Shown here piece after piece: positions 25,712-34,253 of a stretch of DNA of 64,000 bases. Within the stretch, counting starts at the first letter, position 1. Every line of letters begins with the position of its first letter. Made by a program: the position numbers and the translations under genes. The stretch is from Anaerostipes sp. MSJ-23 (GTDB taxonomy: Bacteria > Bacillota > Clostridia > Lachnospirales > Lachnospiraceae), in the NCBI RefSeq assembly GCF_018918155.1, contig NZ_JAHLPY010000008.1, positions 24,663-88,662 of the forward strand, in the 5' to 3' direction. The notes under the pieces are model-generated. The model saw only the letters and a list, made by a program, of their open reading frames with translations, had not been told where the DNA came from and searched no databases.

Positions 25712-27160
25712 GTGACGATTCTTGGGGTATTAGAACAATTACATCCAAAAAAAGTATTTGAATATTTTGAAACACTGTGCCAAATTCCACACGGATCTTA
25801 TCATTGTAAGGCAATAAGTGATTTTTGTGTTCAGTTTGCAAAAGATAGAAATTTATCTGTTTACCAAGATGAATTTTATAATGTTGTGATACGAAAAGAG
25901 GCTTCTCCTTCCTATGAAAACCGACCAACTTTGATTTTTCAAGGACATCTTGATATGGTATGCCAAAAAGAACCAGGGTATGAGATTGATTTTGAAACCG
26001 AAGGCTTAAGTCTTGAGACGGATGGAGAATGGGTTTGGGCCAAGGGGACAACTCTTGGCGGAGATGATGGAATTGCGGTTGCCTATGGGCTTGCAATTTT
26101 AGATGATGATTCTATCAAACATCCAGCATTAGAAGTTGTATTTACAACCGAAGAGGAAGTTGGCATGGAAGGAGCTACTGGATTTGATGCTTCTGTGCTA
26201 AAGGGAAAATATTTAATTAATGCAGATTCTGAAGACGAAGGAATTTTACTGTCCGCATGTGCCGGTGGAACGACGATTCAGGCAGAATTTCCTCTGGAAT
26301 ATGAACATAGGCAGCAGCGATTATATGAAGTAAGTATTTTGGGGCTTCAAGGTGGACATTCTGGAACAGAAATCGACAAAAATCATGGCAATGCTCATAA
26401 GATGATGGGACAGATTGTCTCTTCCATGCCAGGAATTTCAATCAGTCGTTTATGGGGAGCAAAAGAACAAAAGGATAATGCGATTCCATATGAGTGTCAT
26501 TGTCAGTTTACGGTGGATCGGCCGGAAGAACTTGGAAATAAAATTTCCATTATAGAACATGAATGGAAAAAACAATATCAATTATCAGAACCTGATCTTC
26601 TTGTTGAGTTTCAGGATCTTGGAATACAGGAAGCAGATTTTCTTACAGAAGAAAAAAATGGTCAGATTATTCGATTTTTATCACAGGTGAAGAATGGAAT
26701 TTATACTATGAGTCGTGATATTGAAGGATTGGTAGAAAGTTCCTTAAATCTTGGAATTCTTTCCATGGATCAGAAAACAGCAGTTTTTTCTTTTGGAGTT
26801 CGAAGCTGTGTGGCAGCGAAAAAAGAAGAGATTGCAGAAAGTATTCAAAGATTATGTGAAGAAAACCATGGAATTTATCATCGGGCAAATGATTATCCGG
26901 CATGGGAGTATCGAGAAAATTCTTTGCTTCGAGATGCTTTTTGCAGGGCTTACCGAGAACTTTATGGAAAAGAAATCAAGGTAGAAGCTATTCATGCAGG
27001 TTTAGAATGTGGAATTTTTGCATCAAAGATACAAGACCTTGATATTGTATCTTTCGGACCGGATATTTTAGATATTCATACCGTACAGGAACGAATGAAT
27101 GTATCTTCGGTAAAAAGAACATGGGAACTGCTCTTAAAGATTATCGAGGAATTTCCATAA
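25712..27160 (+). CDS. pepD: Aminoacyl-histidine dipeptidase PepD (M20 family)
   Basis: Cytosolic beta-Ala-His/Xaa-His dipeptidase, 482 residues. Zinc motifs are FQGHLDMV near residue 77, GDDGIAVA near 117 and TTEEEVGMEGA near 148; HSGTEI is the lid-domain histidine region. The GTG at 25712 has only a weak Shine-Dalgarno; an ATT start at 25718 with AGAGGTG upstream is possible. It follows the DUF711 gene by 12 nt and may share its transcript. Confidence 0.92.
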   Translation: MTILGVLEQLHPKKVFEYFETLCQIPHGSYHCKAISDFCVQFAKDRNLSVYQDEFYNVVIRKEASPSYENRPTLIFQGHLDMVCQKEPGYEIDFETEGLSLETDGEWVWAKGTTLGGDDGIAVAYGLAILDDDSIKHPALEVVFTTEEEVGMEGATGFDASVLKGKYLINADSEDEGILLSACAGGTTIQAEFPLEYEHRQQRLYEVSILGLQGGHSGTEIDKNHGNAHKMMGQIVSSMPGISISRLWGAKEQKDNAIPYECHCQFTVDRPEELGNKISIIEHEWKKQYQLSEPDLLVEFQDLGIQEADFLTEEKNGQIIRFLSQVKNGIYTMSRDIEGLVESSLNLGILSMDQKTAVFSFGVRSCVAAKKEEIAESIQRLCEENHGIYHRANDYPAWEYRENSLLRDAFCRAYRELYGKEIKVEAIHAGLECGIFASKIQDLDIVSFGPDILDIHTVQERMNVSSVKRTWELLLKIIEEFP

Positions 27161-27235
27161 AATGAAGATTTTGGCTTTCCATGCCAATTAAAATGCTCAA
27201 AGATAAGAAATTGAAAGGAATTAAGATTAGAAACA

Positions 27236-28465
27236 ATGAGTAGAAACGTATATGATATTTTGCAGGAACGTGGATTTATCGCACAGACAACCCATGAAGA
27301 ATTAAGAGATCTGTTAGGAAAAGAAAAAGTAACTTTTTATATTGGATTTGATGCAACTGCAGATAGTTTGACAGCAGGTCACTTTTTAACTATCATGGCT
27401 ATGATGCATATGCAAAGAGCAGGACATCGTCCGATTGCTCTTCTTGGAGGAGGAACAACCATGATCGGTGATCCTTCTGGAAAATCAGATATGAGAAATA
27501 TGTTAACAAGAGAGACAATCGAGCATAATGCACAGCGTTTTAAAGAACAGTTATCCCGTTTTATTACATTTGATGATGACAAAGCAATTCTTGCAAACAA
27601 TGCAGATTGGTTATTAAATTTAAATTATGTAGAATTTCTTCGTGAAGTAGGTGTTCACTTCTCTGTGAATAAGATGTTGACAGCAGAATGTTATAAACAA
27701 AGAATGGAACGAGGACTGACTTTCTTTGAATTCAACTATATGTTGATGCAGGGATATGATTTCCTTGAGTTAAATCGTAGATACGGATGTAAACTGGAAA
27801 TGGGTGGAAATGACCAGTGGTCTAATATTCTTGCAGGAGCAGACTTGATCCGAAGAAAAGAACAAAAGGAAGCTTTTGGTCTGACATTAACACTTCTTAC
27901 AAGAAGCGATGGAGTGAAGATGGGAAAAACAATGGCTGGTGCTGTATGGCTTGATCCAGAAAAAACATCTCCTTATGATTTCTATCAGTATTGGAGAAAT
28001 ATTGAGGATGTCAAAGTAGAAGAATGCTTATCTCTGCTTACTTTCCTGCCAATGGAAGAAGTTCATAGACTTGGAGCGTTAGAAGGAGCAGAAATTAATA
28101 AGGCAAAAGAAGTGCTGGCTTATGAAGTAACAAAAATTGTTCATGGAGAAGAAGAAGCGAAAAAAGCACAGACAGCTGCAAAGGCAATGTTCGTAAGCGG
28201 TGGAGCAAACGAAGATGCGCCTACATTTGAATATGAAAATGGAGAACTGGAAGAAGGACTTGATATTTTAACACTCTTAGTGGATTCCAAACTTTGTACA
28301 ACACGTTCTGATGCGAGAAGAATGGTGCAGCAGGGAGGTGTCTCTGTAAACGGAGAAAAGGTTACCGATATCAAACAGACTTTTGGAAAAGCAGACTTTG
28401 ATGATAAAGACCGACTGTTGTTAAAGAAAGGTAAGAAAAAATTCTGCCAGGTAAAAGAAAAATAA
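27236..28465 (+). CDS. tyrS: Tyrosyl-tRNA synthetase
   Basis: Class I tRNA synthetase charging tRNA-Tyr, 409 residues. The HIGH-like motif is in DSLTAGHFL, tyrosine-binding segments QGYDFLELN and GGNDQWSNI follow, and the KMSKS-like loop is KMGKT. The C-terminal S4-like RNA-binding domain covers the last 65 residues. I looked for a T-box leader in the 75 nt upstream and saw none. Confidence 0.95.
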   Translation: MSRNVYDILQERGFIAQTTHEELRDLLGKEKVTFYIGFDATADSLTAGHFLTIMAMMHMQRAGHRPIALLGGGTTMIGDPSGKSDMRNMLTRETIEHNAQRFKEQLSRFITFDDDKAILANNADWLLNLNYVEFLREVGVHFSVNKMLTAECYKQRMERGLTFFEFNYMLMQGYDFLELNRRYGCKLEMGGNDQWSNILAGADLIRRKEQKEAFGLTLTLLTRSDGVKMGKTMAGAVWLDPEKTSPYDFYQYWRNIEDVKVEECLSLLTFLPMEEVHRLGALEGAEINKAKEVLAYEVTKIVHGEEEAKKAQTAAKAMFVSGGANEDAPTFEYENGELEEGLDILTLLVDSKLCTTRSDARRMVQQGGVSVNGEKVTDIKQTFGKADFDDKDRLLLKKGKKKFCQVKEK

Positions 28466-28476
28466 ATATCAAACGA

Positions 28477-28505
28477 AAAGTCCCCAAGAATTTGGGGATT
28501 TTTTG
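28477..28505 (+). terminator. Terminator after tyrS
   Basis: TCCCCAA-GAA-TTTGGGGA is a tight hairpin followed by T6. Confidence 0.85.
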
Positions 28506-28543
28506 CTTTTTAGAATAATAAAGAAAAGAAGGAGATGAGTGGA

Positions 28544-29197
28544 GTGAAACAAACATGTACACGTGGAATGATTTATTTTATAGGACTTGTCGTTTTAGCT
28601 CTTGGAATTGTATTAAATACAAAAACATTGTTAGGTGTCTCTCCGATTATTTCGATACCATATAATATTTGTCAGATTTGGCATCTGAATCTTGGAGAAA
28701 TTACCTTTCTTTTTTATTGCGTTTGTGTATTGATGGAAGCCTTGCTTCAAGGGAGACAGTTTAAAGTATATAAATTGCTCCAAATACCAATGAGTCTTGT
28801 GACCAGCCTTTTTATTAATTTTTTTGATCAGTATTTAAATTTTCTGCCTCAAACATTACCAGAAAAAATTGGAATTTTAATCATTGCCATTTTAGTAACA
28901 GGAATCGGTGCAGCAACGATGGTAAATATGCAGCTTGTCCCCAATCCTGCCGATGCTCTTGCAGCAACAATTGGAGATAAAACAGGAAAAGGAATGGGAC
29001 TTGGAAAAAATATTTTTGATTTGAGTTGTTTTTGTACTTCTGGTCTGATTGGATTTTTCTTTACTGATCATCTGATTGGAATTGGAGTGGGAACGATCAT
29101 TGTTGTAATTTTTACTGGGCGTGTAATTGCAGCTTACAATTATTTATTAAAAGTGCCTATGCAAAAGGCTTCCGGACTGATTAGTCAGCCTGTATAA
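28544..29197 (+). CDS. YczE/YitT-like integral membrane protein (DUF6198 type)
   Basis: A membrane protein of 217 residues with about five or six helices. The N-terminal helix plus TKTLLGVSPIISIPYNIC and the later GIGAATMVNMQLVPNPADALAAT-type segment resemble YczE/YyaS proteins; the transported molecule is unknown. The ATG at 28535 abuts GGAG, so the GTG at 28544 (9-nt spacing) is the likelier start. Its 3' end overlaps the converging AraC gene by 17 nt. Confidence 0.78.
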   Translation: MKQTCTRGMIYFIGLVVLALGIVLNTKTLLGVSPIISIPYNICQIWHLNLGEITFLFYCVCVLMEALLQGRQFKVYKLLQIPMSLVTSLFINFFDQYLNFLPQTLPEKIGILIIAILVTGIGAATMVNMQLVPNPADALAATIGDKTGKGMGLGKNIFDLSCFCTSGLIGFFFTDHLIGIGVGTIIVVIFTGRVIAAYNYLLKVPMQKASGLISQPV

Positions 29198-30026
29198 TAG
29201 TTTTCTTTTGGTGACAGATGCGATATTTTCTTGCAGTTTGTCCTTCTTTTTGATGGAAAATCCTTGAGAAATATAGAGGATCATCAAAGCCAACAGAGCG
29301 AGCAATGACTTGGATAGACAAAGAAGTTTCCTTTAGCATTTTTTTTGCCTCTTCCATCTTAATAAATAAAATATAATCTTTTAAAGAAGATCCGACTTGT
29401 TGTTTAAAAAGGCGAGTCAGATAAGAACGATTTAGTCCAAGGTAATCAGAAATATCGGTTACCTTGATTTTTTTATCTAAATTTTGAAGGCAATAATGAA
29501 TGACTTGATCAACATATTCCTCGGTACGGTGAGATTTCTCGATCCGTTTATTTGGAAAATGGATCACTAAGAAATGAAGGAGTTCGTATAAAACACTATT
29601 CATTAAAAGATCCCTGGCAGAGGCATTCGAAGAATAAGCATGTTCCATTTTTGCATAGATTAAAGAAAATCGATCATTTTTAGAGTAATGAATGATTGGA
29701 TAATAGGCAAAAGAAGTTCTTTGAAGATAAGAATCAATTTTAGCTCCTTGCATACCAATCCATTCATAACTCCATGGATTTTCATGATCAGCCTCGTAAT
29801 AGACGGTTTCTCCTGGACGAATCAAAAAAGCATCGCCTTTGCTAAGATGATAAGTCTTTTCATGCAATTTAAAAATTCCTTTCCCTTTTACAATATGATG
29901 GATCATATAACTCTTTCTAAGGGCAGGGCCGTAAAAATGCCCTGGTTCACAGTCTTCATACCCATTACTGTATACCATGACTTCAATATTAGAATAAAAA
30001 TTATTGGAATAACTAAATAATTGCAT
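29181..30026 (-). CDS. AraC-family transcriptional regulator of an alpha-galactoside locus
   Basis: A 281-residue AraC/XylS activator: an N-terminal cupin-like sensor (FYGPALRKSYMIHHIVKGKG) and a C-terminal double helix-turn-helix (YLGLNRSYLTRLFKQ and a second with SVGFDDPLYFSRIFHQKEG). It is divergent from the PTS EIIC pseudogene, the arrangement seen with RafR/MsmR regulators. The ATG at 30026 has GGAGG 8 nt upstream, better than 30056. The regulator is intact although its likely target operon is broken. Confidence 0.88.
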   Translation of the reverse strand: MQLFSYSNNFYSNIEVMVYSNGYEDCEPGHFYGPALRKSYMIHHIVKGKGIFKLHEKTYHLSKGDAFLIRPGETVYYEADHENPWSYEWIGMQGAKIDSYLQRTSFAYYPIIHYSKNDRFSLIYAKMEHAYSSNASARDLLMNSVLYELLHFLVIHFPNKRIEKSHRTEEYVDQVIHYCLQNLDKKIKVTDISDYLGLNRSYLTRLFKQQVGSSLKDYILFIKMEEAKKMLKETSLSIQVIARSVGFDDPLYFSRIFHQKEGQTARKYRICHQKKTIIQAD

Positions 30027-30172
30027 TAAAAAATCCTCCATGTCACATTTCTCCATAGTTATATCACATATTGCTATGGGATGAAAAATAGAAATTTTAT
30101 ATAATATGAAACATAAAGAATATCGATGATTCAGAAAACTATGTTGTTAAAATGAAAGAAAGGACTTAAAAA

Positions 30173-31455
30173 ATGAAAGATAAGATTATGGAGAAAGTAC
30201 TGCCAATGGCAAATGCAATCTCCAACAACTAGTTTCTTGTAAGTTTGCGAGATGGATTTATGGTTGCTTTTCCTGCAACTATGTTTGCGTCGATCGCAAT
30301 GATTATTCAAAATTTTCCACAAACCTTCCGCTTTGATGGCCTTTTACCGCAAGCAGTACTTGACTTTTTAAATAACTTTTTTGGAACTGTAGGAAATGCA
30401 ACAATGAATGTTTCTTCTGTCTTTGTTGTCTTTGGTATTGCTTACACGTTAGGAAAAAAATTAAAGTGTAATCCATTATATGCAGGAGCAATTGCATTAG
30501 CATCTTTCTTTATGCTTCTTCCATTTCAAGTTGTAAAAGATGTCACATATATGCCATTACCAAAACTTGGGGCACAAGGAATGTTCGTTGGAATTCTCAC
30601 TGCTTTTATTGCAACAGAAATTTTTGCATTCCTTGAAAATAAGGATATCACAATTAAAATGCCGGAGCAGATTCCACAAGGAATCGCAAACTCCTTTACC
30701 TCTATCTTACCAGGTGCGGTAACGTTAATGGTATTTAATATCATTCGTTATATTTTCACATTTACAAAATGGGGAAATGCCTTTGACTGTCTCTTTACAA
30801 TCTTACAGAGACCGCTGACTAATCTTGGATCCAGCCTTCCAGCAACAATCATTGCTGTAATCCTCGCACAGCTATTATGGTGGTTTGGTGTTCATGGACA
30901 GGCTGTTGTAAACTCTGTAATGGACCCAATCTGGAATACACTGGCATTGGAAAACTATGCAGCGTATTCAGCAGGTGCACTGATTCCTCATATTGTGTGC
31001 TCGACATTCATGGGAATTTTCCCACTGATCGGTGGAAATGGAATGACTCTTGGTATTATTTTAGTTGCATTAATCATTGCAAGATCGGTACGTTTAAAGA
31101 GCACAATGAAAATGGTCGTAGCTCCGGCATTTTTTAATATTTCTGAACCAGTTACTTTTTGACTTCCAATTGTATTAAATCCAACAATTTTGATTCCATG
31201 GGTTCTGGCACCAGTTGTAACAGTGATTACTTCTTACTGTGCAATTTATTTCGGTCTTGTTCCGAGACCAATCGGTGTTACTGTTATCTGGACAACTCCA
31301 GTTTTCTTATCTGGATGGATTGGAACATCTTCTATTCGAGGTGGAATTTTACAGTTAGTGAATGTAGTAATTTCCATTATCATCTGGCTTCCATTCATGA
31401 AAGCACTGGATAAATTTATCTTAAGGATGAGGAAGAAGCTCAGGTAGAAGAATAA
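30173..31455 (+). pseudogene. PTS sugar transporter EIIC (lactose/cellobiose family), multiply disrupted
   Basis: The frame encodes a PTS EIIC permease (FMVAFPATMFASIAMI, WWFGVHGQAVVNSVMDPIW, IGGNGMTLG, a GWIGTSSIRGG segment near the end) but is broken three times. A TAG at 30230-30232 interrupts residue 20; a TGA at 31160-31162 stands where the family has a small residue after EPVTF; and near 31427 one A seems to be lost, since the following frame restores an acidic tail (KDEEEAQVEE) that ends at 31455. Fragments after each stop stay in frame. It is most likely non-functional. Sugar type is inferred as alpha-galactoside from the neighbours. Confidence 0.85.
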
Positions 31456-31477
31456 AAAAATAAGAAGGGGAAATGTC

Positions 31478-31930
31478 ATGGGGAATGTATTAAAATATGA
31501 AAAAAAGATTGCAAGCAATCCAAAAGATTTATTTAAAACTTTAATGCAAGAACAGTTGAAATATTTCCAATTTTATGATTCTAAGATTAAACAGTTAACA
31601 GAAGGAATTAAAATTTCGAAACCTTTTTATACAAAAACAACGAAAGAAAAAGTTAATGGAGTAATTGAGATTACAAAAATCAAAGAAAATGAAGAGTTTC
31701 AAATGAAAACTAGTTATTCCAAAGGTGAAATCCTTCAAACATTTCATATTTTTGAAGAAGAAGGGGCGATAAAGATTTGCTATATGGAAGAAAATTCTTT
31801 TGAGAAAAAAAGAGATCGTGCAAATTTTTCCCTTGTGTCTTTACCATATCGGATTTTATTCCGTATGCAGTTGAAAAAGCGCATCAAATACTTAGAACAA
31901 CAAACATTACAAAGGGAAGGAATCTGCTAG
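31478..31930 (+). CDS. DUF3284 family protein in the PTS locus
   Basis: A 150-residue intact frame with a SRPBCC/START-like layout (charged N-terminal helix, then alternating strands such as ITKIKENEEFQMKTSYSKGE). DUF3284 genes commonly sit in PTS sugar operons of Firmicutes; no function is established. It starts 22 nt after the EIIC pseudogene and ends 1 nt before the alpha-galactosidase remnant. Confidence 0.7.
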   Translation: MGNVLKYEKKIASNPKDLFKTLMQEQLKYFQFYDSKIKQLTEGIKISKPFYTKTTKEKVNGVIEITKIKENEEFQMKTSYSKGEILQTFHIFEEEGAIKICYMEENSFEKKRDRANFSLVSLPYRILFRMQLKKRIKYLEQQTLQREGIC

Positions 31931-31931
31931 A

Positions 31932-32697
31932 ATGATTGACGTAATCAAAAATCAGCTATATCATATCTGTTTTAAAAAATGGCCAAATTGGACATGTTTA
32001 TTATGGAAATACGATTCAGAATCTAACATATGAGGATTGCTGTTATCTTGCCATACGGAAAGATAAATCTGCCGGTACGGTAAAATATTATAAAGAAGAC
32101 CATGACTTTACCCTTGCAGATCAGATGCAAGAATATCCGGTGTATGGGACAACAGATTTTCACGAAGGAGCAATCGATCTCAAACGGGATCATCTTCCAT
32201 GCTATTTGCAACTTTCCATAAAGGATCATGAGATCCTTTATGGAAAAGAAATAGAAGAAGGAGTGCCTCAAACAAGAAATTGTCAAGATGTAGAGACACT
32301 TAAATTGACATTAAATGATCCTGTAAATGAAGTGACGGTTACTTTGTTTTTTTCAATTTATAAGAATTCACCGGTTATTGTACGAAAAAACCGAATACAA
32401 AATGATGGAAATGAAACAATCTGGGCACTTGTTACAAGAGATAGAAAAGAAGTGATGATTGGTTACTATCGAATTTTGGCACAACCAAATGCAACAACTT
32501 GTGAATATATCAAACTTCCATTTTTAGATAAAAGTAGTTATTATGAAGAAAAAGAAACAGGAATGCTTTATAATGGAAGTTTGCTGAAGGAAAAAGAAAT
32601 TCGAAAACCATCACAATTTAATGGAGCCAACGAATCAACAGCACAGCTTTTTGGAGATTATCAGTCTAAGATTATTTATCTGACAAAAAGATCATAA
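31932..32697 (+). pseudogene. GH36 alpha-galactosidase remnant lacking the catalytic domain
   Basis: The N-terminal beta-domain of a GH36 alpha-galactosidase starts at 31932, loses frame near 31965 (loss of an AT in a CATATATCT context is the simplest reading) and continues in another frame as SVLKNGQIGHVYYG to about 32425 (VIVRKNRIQNDGNETI). From there the sequence reads directly into the C-terminal domain (ALVTRDRKEVMIGYYRIL, ending GDYQSKIIYLT). The whole (beta/alpha)8 barrel of roughly 450 residues, with both catalytic aspartates, is absent. The enzyme cannot be active. Confidence 0.8.
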
Positions 32698-32708
32698 TAA
32701 TTTATATA

Positions 32709-32760
32709 AAAGAAGGGATTAGACAGGAAAAAGTCTAATCCTTTCTTTTAGTTTTTTTTC
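32709..32760. terminator. Terminator after the alpha-galactosidase remnant
   Basis: GGATTAGAC pairs with GTCTAATCC, extended by AGAAG/CTTTCT, and followed by T-rich sequence. It separates the converging transcripts and may act on both. Confidence 0.8.
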
Positions 32761-33041
32761 CATTGTCGTATTTCATAAAAAGCTTTTCTCGTATAAGGAT
32801 CTTTCTGATCGATTTTTTGAAAAACGGATGTTACCTGTTTCGTCTTTGAATCAGGGAACGCTTTTGTAGAAGCGATGATAAAAAAGAGAAAAAGGAAAGA
32901 AAAACCGGCACGCAATTTAAAAAAAGTCCAGTAAGAAGTCGTATTGATAGGCTCTTTTTCGATCTTTGATGGACGATGTAGTTGCTTATAACGACTATTT
33001 AACTTTAAACGTTCCAAGTCCATATTTGTATTGGAATGCAT
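32748..33041 (-). CDS. Hypothetical small single-pass membrane protein
   Basis: A 97-residue frame I do not recognise. A basic N-terminal half is followed by one hydrophobic helix (FLFLFFIIAS, about residues 51-66) and a charged tail. The ATG at 33041 has GGAGG 7 nt upstream, which supports translation. It lies 66 nt downstream of the Gfo/Idh/MocA gene and may be co-transcribed. No function is proposed. Confidence 0.6.
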   Translation of the reverse strand: MHSNTNMDLERLKLNSRYKQLHRPSKIEKEPINTTSYWTFFKLRAGFSFLFLFFIIASTKAFPDSKTKQVTSVFQKIDQKDPYTRKAFYEIRQWKKN

Positions 33042-33107
33042 AACAAAACCTCCATGATACATTTTATGAAATGGTTGGAAAAATATAACAGATGGTAGAT
33101 TTTCCAT

Positions 33108-34074
33108 TTACCATTCTTCTTTTGGATATTTCAGACCCCATTCTTTTCTTAATTTTGTCATAATATCCATAACATCTTTAGAATAAGTAAGATTCATGGA
33201 AGAAGAATCGCCTGTTTTTACAGCTTTTTCCATATCCATCATTTCATAGTAAAGTGCATTTGGAGTTTCTCCGGCTTCAATTTTGGTGACCTCTCCGGTT
33301 TCTGCATCTACAATGATTGCCTTATCAGCTCTTGGGTATTCCATAATTTCAATATATCCCTTCTCACAGCTGATCATATCCCTTTTTGGCTGTTTGGAGT
33401 GCATAGAAAGAGCAACGGTTGCCATTTGTTCGGATGTATTTTTCAATAGGACGGTTGCTTGTTCATCGGAACCTGTTGGGGATGCTTTCCACTGGCTTAA
33501 GATCTCTGTTGGTGTTTCTTTCATAAAACTTCTTACAATAGAAAGTGCGTACACACCGATATCGAGCATAGCACCACCTGCAAGATTCATATTAAAAAAG
33601 CGATTATTCATATCATATTCTTTAAAACTTCCAAAATTCATTGTAATTATCTGGACATTTCCAAGTTGTCCAGAGTTTACAATATTCCAAAGCTTTTTAT
33701 AAAGTGGCATATGCCAAATGGTCATAGCTTCTGCAAGAATTCGTTGTTTTTCATTAGCTAATGCAATCATTTCATCAAGTTCCCTGCTATTTAATGTAAT
33801 AGACTTTTCTACGAGAAGATGTTTTCCTTGTTCAAGAGCCTTTTTCATAAAAGAGTAATGTGTGTTATGTGGGCTTGTAATATAAATGATATCTACATTA
33901 TCGTCAAAAAACATATCATCGATTTGATCATAGACTTTTTCAACGCCATATTTCTTAACAAAATCAATGGCTTTTTGATGAGTACGATTGCCTAATGCAT
34001 ATAAGGATTTTCCCATTTTTTGTAATGCCACGGCCATTTCGTTTGCAATAACTCCAGTACCAAGTATGCCCAAT
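33108..34074 (-). CDS. Gfo/Idh/MocA-family NAD(P)-dependent oxidoreductase
   Basis: A sugar-type oxidoreductase of about 322 residues. The N-terminal Rossmann motif KLGILGTGVIA, the EK motif in LLVEKSITL and the C-terminal alpha/beta domain with AGGAMLDIGVYAL are typical. The frame is open up to 34211, but family similarity begins around 34074; no good ATG is near it, and the region beyond overlaps the divergent promoter, so the start is unresolved (a TTG at about 34070 is one option). It is divergent from the glycyl-radical operon and could feed it: the family includes 1,5-anhydrofructose reductases, but this specificity is only an inference. Confidence 0.82.
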
Positions 34075-34168
34075 TTAGATGTTCTTTGTATGTCCTCACT
34101 TTCGCTTTGATTTTCTAAACATAGTATATCAAAAACATATTCAAAATGATATATGAAATGAAAATGTA

Positions 34169-34197
34169 TTGACATCAAAATAAAATAATGGTACATT
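34169..34197 (+). promoter_or_regulatory. Promoter of the glycyl-radical enzyme operon
   Basis: TTGACA at 34169-34174 and TACATT at 34192-34197 with a 17-nt spacer, 57 nt before the enzyme start. Just upstream TGAAATGAAAATG gives two TGAAA words that also occur by the DeoR gene. Confidence 0.75.
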
Positions 34198-34253
34198 GTA
34201 GTTACAAACAAAACAAAAAATAATTACGAATGAAACTATTGAAAGGAGATATC

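Noticed and set aside
27161..27235. T-box or other riboswitch before tyrS
   Set aside because: The 75-nt gap is too short and lacks any T-box sequence or terminator.
31160..31162. TGA codons in EIIC and antiporter read as selenocysteine (also 46204-46206)
   Set aside because: Neither family has a catalytic Sec position, there is no hairpin expected just downstream, and EIIC has further lesions.
30173..31455. EIIC as the importer for the glycyl-radical pathway
   Set aside because: It sits with an alpha-galactosidase and DUF3284 on the other side of a terminator and of opposite-strand genes, and it is broken.
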